From Thermoplasmatales archaeon (GTDB lineage: Archaea; Thermoplasmatota; E2; UBA202; JdFR-43), in contig JACIWB010000006.1 in assembly GCA_014361245.1 (NCBI GenBank), forward strand, positions 1 to 44,075: a DNA stretch of 44,075 bases, given 5' to 3'. The notes below the pieces were generated by a model. It saw only the letters and a program-made list of their open reading frames with translations. It was not told the origin of the DNA and did no database searches. The stretch's first letter is position 1, and each line of letters starts with the position of its first letter. Below, in pieces: positions 15,426-23,486 of this stretch. A program made the translations under genes and the position numbers.

Positions 15426-16484
15426 ATGGAAAAAATTTACAAAATGCCAAAAAAGTCATTTTATACAAAAAAAATTGCAAAAGGATGCAAGATTTGCCAG
15501 AAGGGAGCGAAGCTTGTTTTACTTATAACTGGATTGTGCTCCTCAGCCTGCTTTTATTGCCCCCTTTCAGAAAAGAAAAAGGGAAAGGATGTTATATACG
15601 CAAATGAAAAACTTGTTGAAAAAAAAGAGGATATAATTGAGGAAGCAGATCTCATAGATGCGGAAGGAACCGGCATAACGGGTGGCGACCCCCTGCTTGT
15701 AATTGATAGAACTGTTGATGCAATAAAAATGCTAAAGGATTATTTTGGCTCAGCCCATCATATTCATCTCTATACTTCAACATTTGATATTGAGAAAATT
15801 AAAGAGATTGAAAAAGCGGGCTTAGATGAAATAAGATTTCATCCACATACTGAGCATTGGAAAAATATAGAGGAAATAAATTTTGGGGAATTGATTAAAA
15901 ATTGTGGAATTGATAAAGGGGTTGAAATTCCTCTCATACCTCATTTAAAAGATGAAACAATTAAACTTCTTGAAGATTTGCAGAAATATGATATTGATTT
16001 TGTAAATTTAAATGAGCTTGAATTTTCGGTAACAAATGTTGATGAGCTGAGTAAATATGGATATGTTGCAAAAAATGATATTTCATCGGCTGCAAAGGGA
16101 AGTGAGGAAATGGCCTATGAGCTTGTGGAGAGAAATTTTTCAATTCCTATTCATTACTGCTCCTCTTCTTTTAAAGATGCAATTCAGTTAAGGAAGAGAA
16201 TAGAGAGAAGGGCGAGGAATGTTGCAAAAATTTATGAAATTATAACTGAAGATGGAACACTTCTTAAAGGAGTAATTTTTGCTGAAAAAGATAAGCTTGA
16301 TGAAATAATTAAAAAATTTGAAATAGACGAAAAATTGATTGTATGGGATGAGAAAAAAAAGAGAATAGAAACATCTCCCTTTATTTTGGAAGAGATAGTT
16401 GATTACTTGCCATACAAATGCTGCATTATCGAGGAGTATCCAACCGCTGATAGACTTGAAGTGGAGATAACCCCTCTTAACTAA
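15426..16484 (+). CDS. Archaeal radical SAM protein (COG2108-like)
   Basis: This 352-aa radical SAM protein has the cluster motif C38-SSA-C42-FY-C45, preceded by a CxxC (C21, C24) in KGCKICQKGAKLVLL. It continues with TGITGGDPLL (the GGEP-like SAM-binding strand) and IRFHPHTEHW. The early CxxC before a hydrophobic strand and the conserved C-terminal domain match a family found mainly in Archaea and known only as an uncharacterised relative of MoaA/NifB-type enzymes. The C-terminal part (YKCCIIEEYPTADRLEVE) may hold another Cys pair, C-C. A near-leaderless promoter is likely. The reaction is unknown. It converges on the next gene with a CTAA double stop. Confidence 0.75.
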   Translation: MEKIYKMPKKSFYTKKIAKGCKICQKGAKLVLLITGLCSSACFYCPLSEKKKGKDVIYANEKLVEKKEDIIEEADLIDAEGTGITGGDPLLVIDRTVDAIKMLKDYFGSAHHIHLYTSTFDIEKIKEIEKAGLDEIRFHPHTEHWKNIEEINFGELIKNCGIDKGVEIPLIPHLKDETIKLLEDLQKYDIDFVNLNELEFSVTNVDELSKYGYVAKNDISSAAKGSEEMAYELVERNFSIPIHYCSSSFKDAIQLRKRIERRARNVAKIYEIITEDGTLLKGVIFAEKDKLDEIIKKFEIDEKLIVWDEKKKRIETSPFILEEIVDYLPYKCCIIEEYPTADRLEVEITPLN

Positions 16485-17758
16485 ATTCCCGCCTCTTTGA
16501 TAAAATTTCTGATAATATCTTTTATTTCTCCTTCCTCATTAAATCTCAATAAATTCATATTTTCTTTAACTATTTCTTCAACCTCTCCTATTTTTAATTT
16601 TTTAATTCCATCAGCTTTCATGAAAAGCAATTTTTCTATCAGAGAAAATGCGACTATTTCCCTCAAATTATAGACTTCTTTATTTGTAAAGAATATTATT
16701 CCAACTTTATCTTTTGCTCTAAATTTCATATCTGTTGCAACACCATAGAGCCCACCGGTATGCCCTATATAGGTTTCATTTCCTCTTTTCCATATCTGCC
16801 ATCCCAAACCATATTGAAAATTATATTTTTTGCTTTCATATTGCACTTTATGCATTTCTTCAACACTCTCCTCGCCGAGTATTCTTACTCCTTCATATAC
16901 TCCCCCATTCATATGTGCTATCAAAAATTTTGATAAACTAATTACATTTGTGCGAAGCCCGCCAGCTGGGTAATCAATTATGCTGTAATGGAGCAATGGA
17001 TAATATTCACCTTCAAAAACATATGGAACTGCAACATTGCTTACATTTAAATTCCATAAAATGAAACTTGTATTTTCCATACCAATTGGATCAAAAATGT
17101 TTTTTCTGCAGTAATCTTCAAAGTTTTGCATAGAAACTATCTCCACAATATATCCAAGCAAGGAATAACCAACATTTGCATAATTCATCTCCTCTCCTGG
17201 CGCATAATCAGCCCATACCTGTGGCTTATAATTTATCCCTCCTGGTATCAAATATTCCTCAAGCCATGGATATGGATATCCAGAAAAATTCAGAGTTGCA
17301 GGAAAATGGCAATAGAAGGCAGGCGGGTCGCTCGCCAGGCTTGATTGATGGGCGAGTAGCATTCTTATTGTAATTGGTTTATCTGGATAATTTGGATTTC
17401 TTAAATTGAAGGGAAGATAATTATTAACATCATCATCCAAGCCCAATAAACCTTTTTCATATAATTGCATTATAGCGGTTGCTGTTATTGTTTTTGATAT
17501 CGACGCAACTAAGTATATTACATTTTCATTCGCTTTTTTATTATTTTCTCTATCATAAATTCCATATCCCTTACTCCATACAACTTCATCGCCTTTAACT
17601 ATGCATGCTGAAAGAGATGAAAAATGAGCGATTTCCATTATTTTTTCAATTTTATTATCGAAATCATTTGAATAAATTTTTGAATTTTTCAATATTTTCC
17701 CACTTGAAAATGTTATTAAAAGCAAAATTACCATGCAAAATACTGCTATTTTTTTCAT
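16481..17758 (-). CDS. Exported serine beta-lactamase-family hydrolase
   Basis: This 425-aa protein belongs to the class C beta-lactamase/S12 peptidase fold. A signal peptide of about 20 residues (MKKIAVFCMVILLLITFSSG) sends it outside. The catalytic motifs are complete: S86-I-S-K89 in VASISKT (nucleophile and base), Y193-A-N195, and H333-T-G-G336 in place of KTG, as in esterase and peptidase relatives. In Archaea these act as esterases, D-amino peptidases or of unknown role, since there is no murein. A TATA box (GGGTATAAATATT, 17776-17788) lies about 25 nt upstream. It is a stand-alone gene. Confidence 0.85.
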   Translation of the reverse strand: MKKIAVFCMVILLLITFSSGKILKNSKIYSNDFDNKIEKIMEIAHFSSLSACIVKGDEVVWSKGYGIYDRENNKKANENVIYLVASISKTITATAIMQLYEKGLLGLDDDVNNYLPFNLRNPNYPDKPITIRMLLAHQSSLASDPPAFYCHFPATLNFSGYPYPWLEEYLIPGGINYKPQVWADYAPGEEMNYANVGYSLLGYIVEIVSMQNFEDYCRKNIFDPIGMENTSFILWNLNVSNVAVPYVFEGEYYPLLHYSIIDYPAGGLRTNVISLSKFLIAHMNGGVYEGVRILGEESVEEMHKVQYESKKYNFQYGLGWQIWKRGNETYIGHTGGLYGVATDMKFRAKDKVGIIFFTNKEVYNLREIVAFSLIEKLLFMKADGIKKLKIGEVEEIVKENMNLLRFNEEGEIKDIIRNFIKEAGI

Positions 17759-17794
17759 AAAAATAATTTCATTGCGGGTATAAATATTTTGATT

Positions 17795-18205
17795 TTATTT
17801 GACTATTTCTTCCTTTTTTAAATCTTCCTCTATTATGGTTCTAAATGTTTCAAAGCCAACAGAGCGAGATATTATCTTTTTTGCTCCCGCTTCTATTAAC
17901 TTTCTTGCTTTTTCTGTTCCATAAAAAGCAGTAAAACCGTAAATTTTTGCAGATGGATCAATGTTTAAAATTTCTTTAGTTGCCTCAATTCCATTTTTGA
18001 ATGGTAACCCTATATCAACTATAACAATATCTGGCTTTTTTCCTTTTTCAATCAGATATTTATATTTTTCAATTCCTTCCTCACCATCATAAGCAGAAAC
18101 TATTTCAACATTCAAGCTTGCTAAATATCTTTTTATCAGATCCTGTATCAACTCATCATCCTCTATTACGAGTATTAATCTCCTGTTTCCTAATTTTGAT
18201 AGCAT
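17795..18205 (-). CDS. Stand-alone response-regulator receiver protein
   Basis: This 136-aa protein is a single receiver domain with no output domain. It shows the acidic pair E15-D16-D17, the phospho-acceptor D64 in VIVDIGLP, T92 in FTAFYG, and the beta5 end GAKKIISRS, where the usual Lys-Pro reads Arg-Ser (R114, S115). That Lys normally helps phosphate signalling, so activation may differ. No histidine kinase is nearby. A TATA-like TATTTAAA (18229-18236) sits about 27 nt upstream, so it has its own promoter. Confidence 0.85.
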   Translation of the reverse strand: MLSKLGNRRLILVIEDDELIQDLIKRYLASLNVEIVSAYDGEEGIEKYKYLIEKGKKPDIVIVDIGLPFKNGIEATKEILNIDPSAKIYGFTAFYGTEKARKLIEAGAKKIISRSVGFETFRTIIEEDLKKEEIVK

Positions 18206-18244
18206 ATTGCTAACAAAATAATTTCGGGTATTTAAACATTTCTA

Positions 18245-19678
18245 TTATAAAATTTTAACATATTCCATTCCATCACTTGCATTATTTCTGGAGTAATCAT
18301 ATGCAAAAACTTCAAAATAAGATTTTTTAAATAATGAATGAGGCAGATTAAATGATAATGGCTCAATATATTGCTCTCCTAAAATTTTTCCATCTATCCT
18401 GTATTCAACAAGAAGTAAAGCATCTTCCTCTAACTCAATTTTTGCTTCAATTTTCCCTATAATAACCGTATTTTTTGATGGCATCAACTTTTTTCCAAAA
18501 GCATAAATAAAGCCTTTTTCAGGATAAATTATTTTTACAACCGGCTTCTCAAAGTCTTCTACATATTTTTTACCAGCTCCTATAATAAGCAATGGCTTCA
18601 ATCCTTCAAAATTCAATTTTTCCCCTATCATAAAATTATGAATTGCATTTGCTGAAAGATTCAAAGAGGTTGCTTCAAGCAATAAATTCTGCCAGATTGC
18701 GCCCGCCTCATAAAACCATGCCCATGAGCTACCCGCCTTGCTTTCATTAAGATAAACAAAAATCAAATCAGCATTTCTCGCCCAAGATGGCTCGACCTCA
18801 CTTCTCACATCTCCTTCAATTATTGTTTCAAGAGAATGATTTGCCGGCATATAATGGAAAAATCCAGATGAATTTGCAAAAAATATTTCAAGAGGATAAG
18901 TAGCATGCGAGCTCGGCACAGTGCGGTGGCGCCAACCCTGCGAGGCGTCGAAAAAGTAGGAGTAGCCATAGGAAGCCCATAGCAACTGAGATATTTCTCT
19001 TTCGTTAAGCCCTCCATATAAAAATGCTTCTATATTTTCTTCGGTCATTGCATCGACCAAACTTTTTCTGCCTCTTTCTGGAAATGGAAGGGAAGTGTTA
19101 TAGGGAGAATAGGAAAAATTGTATGGTTTTAACGGATAGCCAACGGGCATAATTATAAGTGGCTTCTCATCAATTGGCAAGCCAATATAATAAAGTTCAT
19201 ATGCCTTTCCAGCTGTTGTTACGGTTCCCAGGCCAAGAGAATTTGAAATAAAATATATGTTCTGCCCGATGCTCCCCATTTGAAATGCTGAAAAATTCTC
19301 ATTTTTTCCACGGCTTTTATTCCATGTCAGTCCTATTTTTATATAAGCAGAATCATAATCCCCTACCCATCTGAAATCTCCTTTTCTGAAAATTTTTAAG
19401 GAATGATTTAAAGGAATATATTTATACACCCCTTCTTTCATTATCACATAAATATTTACCGCATCCCTCCCATCTATGCTTGATATTTTTGAGGTTGCCC
19501 ATAAAAGAGAGGAAATGTTTTCCATGGATATTTCTTTTTCAGAAAATTCTCTTATTGAAACTCTTCTTGAAATGGCATCTTCAAGAACAATTTCTGGTAG
19601 ATATGGAGGTGGTAAAAAGATATAATCGCCGGATGAGGAAAATAAAAGCAAAATTGTTAGAAAAATTATTTTTTTCAT
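18245..19678 (-). CDS. Exported tandem SagB-type nitroreductase with Ig-like domain
   Basis: This is a 477-aa exported protein. A short signal peptide (MKKIIFLTILLLFSSSG) is followed by two nitroreductase-fold repeats. Repeat 1 (about 30-200) has SRRVSIREFSEKEIS and LLWATSKIS, then AFQMGSIGQNIYFISNSLGLG. Repeat 2 (about 205-370) has LNEREISQLLWASYG, HRTVPSSHATYPLEIF and WFYEAGAIWQNLLLEATSLNLS. These match SagB/ThcOx flavin enzymes, which usually work as dimers, so the fused halves may form an internal dimer. The C-terminal part (about 375-477) is an Ig-like module like that of the C25 peptidase at 21283. It starts inside the stop of a small exported protein gene (ATGA). The substrate is unknown. 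No YcaO partner is seen. Confidence 0.75.
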   Translation of the reverse strand: MKKIIFLTILLLFSSSGDYIFLPPPYLPEIVLEDAISRRVSIREFSEKEISMENISSLLWATSKISSIDGRDAVNIYVIMKEGVYKYIPLNHSLKIFRKGDFRWVGDYDSAYIKIGLTWNKSRGKNENFSAFQMGSIGQNIYFISNSLGLGTVTTAGKAYELYYIGLPIDEKPLIIMPVGYPLKPYNFSYSPYNTSLPFPERGRKSLVDAMTEENIEAFLYGGLNEREISQLLWASYGYSYFFDASQGWRHRTVPSSHATYPLEIFFANSSGFFHYMPANHSLETIIEGDVRSEVEPSWARNADLIFVYLNESKAGSSWAWFYEAGAIWQNLLLEATSLNLSANAIHNFMIGEKLNFEGLKPLLIIGAGKKYVEDFEKPVVKIIYPEKGFIYAFGKKLMPSKNTVIIGKIEAKIELEEDALLLVEYRIDGKILGEQYIEPLSFNLPHSLFKKSYFEVFAYDYSRNNASDGMEYVKIL

Positions 19679-19905
19679 TTTATCTCATTCATCTGAAAAG
19701 CTCTCCCAAAATATATTTCATGAGGAAGAATTATAGGAATTAAAAAACTTGTTACTGGAATTGGAGCAACATAAGATATGTTTCCATTGTAATAAACATC
19801 CGCCTTTACAAATCCACATGGAACTTCTTTTAAATTAACACTTGCCCCTAAGAAAGATATTCCCAAAACAAAAATGCTCGTCATAAATGCATAAATTTTT
19901 TTCAT
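19675..19905 (-). CDS. Small exported protein (76 aa)
   Basis: The protein begins MKKIYAFMTSIFVLGISFLG, a clear signal peptide or anchor. The remaining 55 residues carry one Cys (EVPCGF) and beta-type sequence (ADVYYNGNISYVAPIPVTSF, then ILPHEIYFGRAF). The start at 19905 is chosen because a TATA-like element (19925-19936) lies about 23 nt upstream. The longer frame from 19956 would run through it. It precedes the SagB-like gene with ATGA overlap, so the two are co-expressed and possibly partners outside the cell. No family recognised. Confidence 0.6.
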   Translation of the reverse strand: MKKIYAFMTSIFVLGISFLGASVNLKEVPCGFVKADVYYNGNISYVAPIPVTSFLIPIILPHEIYFGRAFQMNEIK

Positions 19906-19924
19906 GTTTTTATATGTATAAAAA

Positions 19925-19936
19925 TATATAAATTTA
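19925..19936. promoter_or_regulatory. Symmetric divergent TATA element
   Basis: TATATAAATTTA lies about 23 nt from both the ATG at 19905 (minus) and the ATG at 19951 (plus). It predicts leaderless transcripts in both directions. Confidence 0.55.
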
Positions 19937-19950
19937 TTGGATTTAAATGC

Positions 19951-20715
19951 ATGCAAATCTGCGAAATAAAAGAAATTGTGGAAAACTCACCATACCATAA
20001 AACATTTTTCTTTTCATGTGATAAATTGAAAAAAGCCTTGCCAGGCCAGTTCATAATGCTATGGCTGCCAGGAATAGATGAAATACCAATGTCATTAAGC
20101 TATATAGGAAGCAGGCAGGCAATAACAGTGGAAAGAGTTGGAGAAGCAACAGAAAAACTTCATCGCATGAAAGAAGGAGATAAAGTTGGAATAAGGGGAG
20201 CATATGGAAATGGCTTCCGCGCAATCGGCAAAAAAGCCCTTTTTGTGGCTGGCGGCACGGGCGTTGCGCCGCTGATGCCACTAATAAGAAAATATAAAGG
20301 AGAGAAGCATGTTATTCTTGGTGCAAGGAATAAGGAATTGCTTCTTTTTTTGGATGAACTTGAGGAGATTGCTGAAATTTATATCTCAACAGATGATGGG
20401 AGTATTGGCTTCAAAGGATTTGCAAGCGATGTTGCAGAAAAGATTATGGAGGAGGAAAATTTTGATGTTGTATATACCTGCGGGCCAGAAATAATGATGA
20501 AGAAAATTCTTGATTTGTGCAAAAAAAATAAGATAAGAATGCAAGCGAGTTTGGAAAGATATATGAAATGCGGGGTTGGGATATGCGATTCATGCGCAAT
20601 AGATGGATATCATGTTTGTAAGGATGGCCCTGTTTTCGACGATAAAATTTTAGAGAAAATTAAAGATTTTGGAAAATTCAAGAGAAATGAGGCGGGTAAA
20701 AGAATAAAGATATAG
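19951..20715 (+). CDS. pyrK: Dihydroorotate dehydrogenase electron-transfer subunit
   Basis: This 254-aa FAD/[2Fe-2S] protein of the PyrK family passes electrons from PyrD to NAD+. Seen: an FAD-binding barrel (PGQFIMLWLPGIDEIPMSLSYI; the usual RPxS reads IPMS), GPYG-like GAYGNGF, the NAD loop AGGTGVAPLMPL (100-111), YTCGPEIMMKKI, and the cluster cysteines C207, C212, C215 and C223 in MKCGVGICDSCAIDGYHVC. These are complete. The likely partner pyrD lies at 7744, so the pair is split. Distinguishing PyrK from hydrogenase-type NAD subunits (HydG/SudB) relies on length and the Cys spacing. It abuts the next gene end to end. Confidence 0.85.
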   Translation: MQICEIKEIVENSPYHKTFFFSCDKLKKALPGQFIMLWLPGIDEIPMSLSYIGSRQAITVERVGEATEKLHRMKEGDKVGIRGAYGNGFRAIGKKALFVAGGTGVAPLMPLIRKYKGEKHVILGARNKELLLFLDELEEIAEIYISTDDGSIGFKGFASDVAEKIMEEENFDVVYTCGPEIMMKKILDLCKKNKIRMQASLERYMKCGVGICDSCAIDGYHVCKDGPVFDDKILEKIKDFGKFKRNEAGKRIKI

Positions 20716-20907
20716 TTATTTCCATGTTTCAATAAATTTTTCAAAGCTTCTATCATAAGTTTTCTCAATTTCTGGAGGGAAAAAACAAGCTGGCATCTCT
20801 TTATTTCTTAAATGATATCTGAGGCATTCACAGCATATTCCCTTCCTGCTACATGGCTCATAGGTGCAAGGACATTCCTTTAAATTTCTCTCCTTTTTAC
20901 ATTCCAT
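20716..20907 (-). CDS. Small Cys-rich protein (DUF6485-like)
   Basis: This 63-aa protein has eight cysteines: C3, C12, C14, C19, C25, C26, C28 and C41. The pattern CPCTYEPCSRKGICCECLRY followed by MPACFFP recalls a family (DUF6485) of unknown role in Archaea and anaerobic bacteria. The cysteines suggest zinc or iron-sulfur binding. The gene starts within the end of the Nudix gene (11-nt overlap), as the last member of the C25 peptidase, Nudix, Cys-rich operon. Confidence 0.65.
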   Translation of the reverse strand: MECKKERNLKECPCTYEPCSRKGICCECLRYHLRNKEMPACFFPPEIEKTYDRSFEKFIETWK

Positions 20908-21286
20908 ATTTCATCACCTCTTCTATTATTTTTTTATGATCAAAAGCAAGTTCTGGCAAATTATCTAAATCAAAAAATCTTGCATCAACCGCATCATCTC
21001 CAGCTTTTGGCTCATCCTCAGATTCAACTAAAAATACTATTGATATTACATGCCCTCTTGGATCTCTATCTGGATCGGAATAAACTCCAAATAATTTTTT
21101 AATTCTTACATTCATTCCAGTTTCTTCCTTTAATTCCCTGATTATTGCTTCCTCCACTCTTTCACCATACTCAACAAAGCCACCTGGTAAAGCCCATTTT
21201 TCCTTGAATGGCTCATTTTTCCTCTTTACCAAAAGAACCTTTCTATTTTTTATTAAAACCCCATCAACTGCTAAACTCGGCTTCAT
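20897..21286 (-). CDS. Nudix hydrolase (ADP-ribose pyrophosphatase-like)
   Basis: This 129-aa Nudix enzyme has a complete box at residues 36-58 (GFVEYGERVEEAIIRELKEE followed by TGM). The N-terminal VDGVLIKNRKVLLVKRKNEP and the VYSDPDRDPRGHVISIVF strand match archaeal ADP-ribose pyrophosphatases such as the M. jannaschii type. The substrate is likely ADP-ribose or a similar nucleotide sugar, to be taken as a family guess. It overlaps the end of the C25 peptidase gene by ATGA and is cytoplasmic, so the pairing with an exported protease looks like shared transcription rather than shared function. Confidence 0.85.
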   Translation of the reverse strand: MKPSLAVDGVLIKNRKVLLVKRKNEPFKEKWALPGGFVEYGERVEEAIIRELKEETGMNVRIKKLFGVYSDPDRDPRGHVISIVFLVESEDEPKAGDDAVDARFFDLDNLPELAFDHKKIIEEVMKYGM

Positions 21287-23466
21287 ATTATCAACGAAAA
21301 AACATTTACTCTTTCCTCTGCAGCATTTCCAACTTCATCATATGCAACAATTTTTATTTCATGAAATCCAAATGCTGGCTCTTTCCATGTCCATGAAAAT
21401 GGCCTTTCATAAGAAATATTTTTTATTTTTCCATCTATATAGAATTCAACCCACGATGCATCCGCATCCACTTCTATTTTTATCCTTCCGATTACTACAG
21501 CAAATTTTGCATTTATTTCAAATATTTCCTTTCCAAAAATGTATAGCTTTCCCTCTTTTGGTTTAATAACATTTATTGAAGGAGGAGAAAAATCAAAAAT
21601 GCAGAAAGCATCTGAAATTGCTGGCTTATTCTCAGTATAATTTTCCCTTCTTAATATGCTATAAAACTCATAGTAACCTTCTTCCTCTGACATGAAATCG
21701 ATTTCATATTTATTTTCCATAGTGCAGTAAATTTTCCATTTCCCTCCAAGCCCAATTTTTTTCCTGTAATATAAATCAATTGTTGAATTTTCTTCCGCTT
21801 CAACCCAAACTTTTATTGAGTTATTCGATTTTTCATCGCTTACATAAGCCCTTGAAGTTAGTGGCATAGTTAGAATTTCAATTGTGGGGTCACCAAGCAA
21901 ATTATATTCATATAGGGTTAGATAATCATATTCATTTTTAAATGTAAGTGTAGTTATATAGTCTATTTTTGACCTCGAAAATATTTCGCCAACACTTTTG
22001 CATCCATCATAATACGCCCTGAAAAATGCCCTGTCAAGATAGCCCGCCAGCCCCGATTTTATTGCATTTCCCAGATATACATACGCCACCCTACTGCTGC
22101 CAGAATATGCAATTGCCCCGTAATTGCTCAAAACAAATTTTTCTCCAAAGCAATCGGTTGTGTCAAATTCATTTGTTGAGCATGCCATTGCAAAAACAAC
22201 TGGGAAATATCTATTTCTAAGCAAGTTTAAATCATCAACCCAGAAGCCGCCACTCTCCCAACCCATACCATATGGATTTCCATGAGAAGCAAAATTCAAG
22301 AGTAATGCTCCTTCATTTATAAATTTTGCAATATTAAATGCATTTGCATCCCCGTTCTTTTTATAGTCATTAGTCTCATATAGTCTAATTACATCAAGGT
22401 TTATGTTCTTGTTTATTTCTTCCTTCAAATATTCTCCCTCCCTTTCAATTGTATCCCAGAAAAGCTCAACTCCAACTGCTATTGCCCTCATAGGAGGGGA
22501 GGAATAATTTATTATCTTTTCAACCACAATATTTAATTCATTTTCATCGCTAACAGGAAGGCGAGATAAATATACATCAGGAGCTAAATCTGGCTTATCT
22601 TCAATTCTCTCGCCATATTTTTTATCCCTATCATTATCCCATGAGGAAAAAGATCCATTTGCATAGTATATGTCTGCGTAATAAAGATCACAGGGAGCTT
22701 CATTTGGATCTTCTATAGCAAGGGAAGCATACCTAACAGGAAATATATCCGCATCCCCTACAAGCATAACATATTTTATTCCCCATTCCTCAATTGCATT
22801 TTTTATGAAATACTTCACTTTTTCAGCATCATCCCTGCCATTTCTCGCTACATTACTACTATAAATTTCATTAAGTCCTACTACTATTGTCTTTATTCCT
22901 TTGCTTTCCTTATGCTGTTTTAATGTTTCAAGCTCATTAAGCCATGCATCTGGTGAAATTATTAAGAAATCATATAGCGAGGCGCTTTCGGTTTTTTCTG
23001 GCAAAACATAATCAATTTTTACATCAAATTCTGCATGCAAAACTTCATTTCTCAAAGCATTATATCTGAAAGGATAAAGATATAAGGAAAGGAAAATTAC
23101 TCTTTCGCCATTATTTATTCCTGCATGAATTTCATATTCATACCAACTTGAAGGATAAAACTCATCCCTGCTATATATCTCGCTTTCTTTTATTTCAAAT
23201 TTTTTTGGATATGGAGCGGGAGCTGGCTTTATTTTTTCCTTTAATTTTATCTTTTCAACATTTTTCTCCTTTACTTTTACTTCCTTTATTTCAGTTCCAG
23301 ATGGAAATACATATGTTTCATATTCATATGGCAAAACTGGATAGCCTTCTTTATAGATAAAATTTGTATAGCCAGAAAAGATATTTTCATTGCCTTCATA
23401 ATTTACCGCTGGATAAAATGGCATTTGAAAAAGGAAAATAATTAATGCTATAATTAATTTCTTCAT
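21283..23466 (-). CDS. Exported C25-family (gingipain-like) cysteine peptidase
   Basis: This 727-aa secreted protein has a signal peptide (MKKLIIALIIFLFQMPFYPA), an N-terminal propeptide-like region to about residue 160, and then a caspase-like C25 catalytic domain with YVMLVGDAD, LNFASHGNP carrying His395, and FAMACSTNEFD carrying Cys429. Both residues of the dyad are present. A beta-rich segment follows. The last 100 residues form an Ig-like module (KPKEGKLYIFG, VEFYIDGK, HEIKIVAYDEVGN). It resembles surface or secreted proteases of Thermoplasmatota. Its TATA-like box (23483-23497) is about 25 nt before the ATG. It heads an operon with a Nudix hydrolase and a Cys-rich protein. Confidence 0.88.
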   Translation of the reverse strand: MKKLIIALIIFLFQMPFYPAVNYEGNENIFSGYTNFIYKEGYPVLPYEYETYVFPSGTEIKEVKVKEKNVEKIKLKEKIKPAPAPYPKKFEIKESEIYSRDEFYPSSWYEYEIHAGINNGERVIFLSLYLYPFRYNALRNEVLHAEFDVKIDYVLPEKTESASLYDFLIISPDAWLNELETLKQHKESKGIKTIVVGLNEIYSSNVARNGRDDAEKVKYFIKNAIEEWGIKYVMLVGDADIFPVRYASLAIEDPNEAPCDLYYADIYYANGSFSSWDNDRDKKYGERIEDKPDLAPDVYLSRLPVSDENELNIVVEKIINYSSPPMRAIAVGVELFWDTIEREGEYLKEEINKNINLDVIRLYETNDYKKNGDANAFNIAKFINEGALLLNFASHGNPYGMGWESGGFWVDDLNLLRNRYFPVVFAMACSTNEFDTTDCFGEKFVLSNYGAIAYSGSSRVAYVYLGNAIKSGLAGYLDRAFFRAYYDGCKSVGEIFSRSKIDYITTLTFKNEYDYLTLYEYNLLGDPTIEILTMPLTSRAYVSDEKSNNSIKVWVEAEENSTIDLYYRKKIGLGGKWKIYCTMENKYEIDFMSEEEGYYEFYSILRRENYTENKPAISDAFCIFDFSPPSINVIKPKEGKLYIFGKEIFEINAKFAVVIGRIKIEVDADASWVEFYIDGKIKNISYERPFSWTWKEPAFGFHEIKIVAYDEVGNAAEERVNVFSLII

Positions 23467-23486
23467 GCTTTGAATATTATTCTAGT

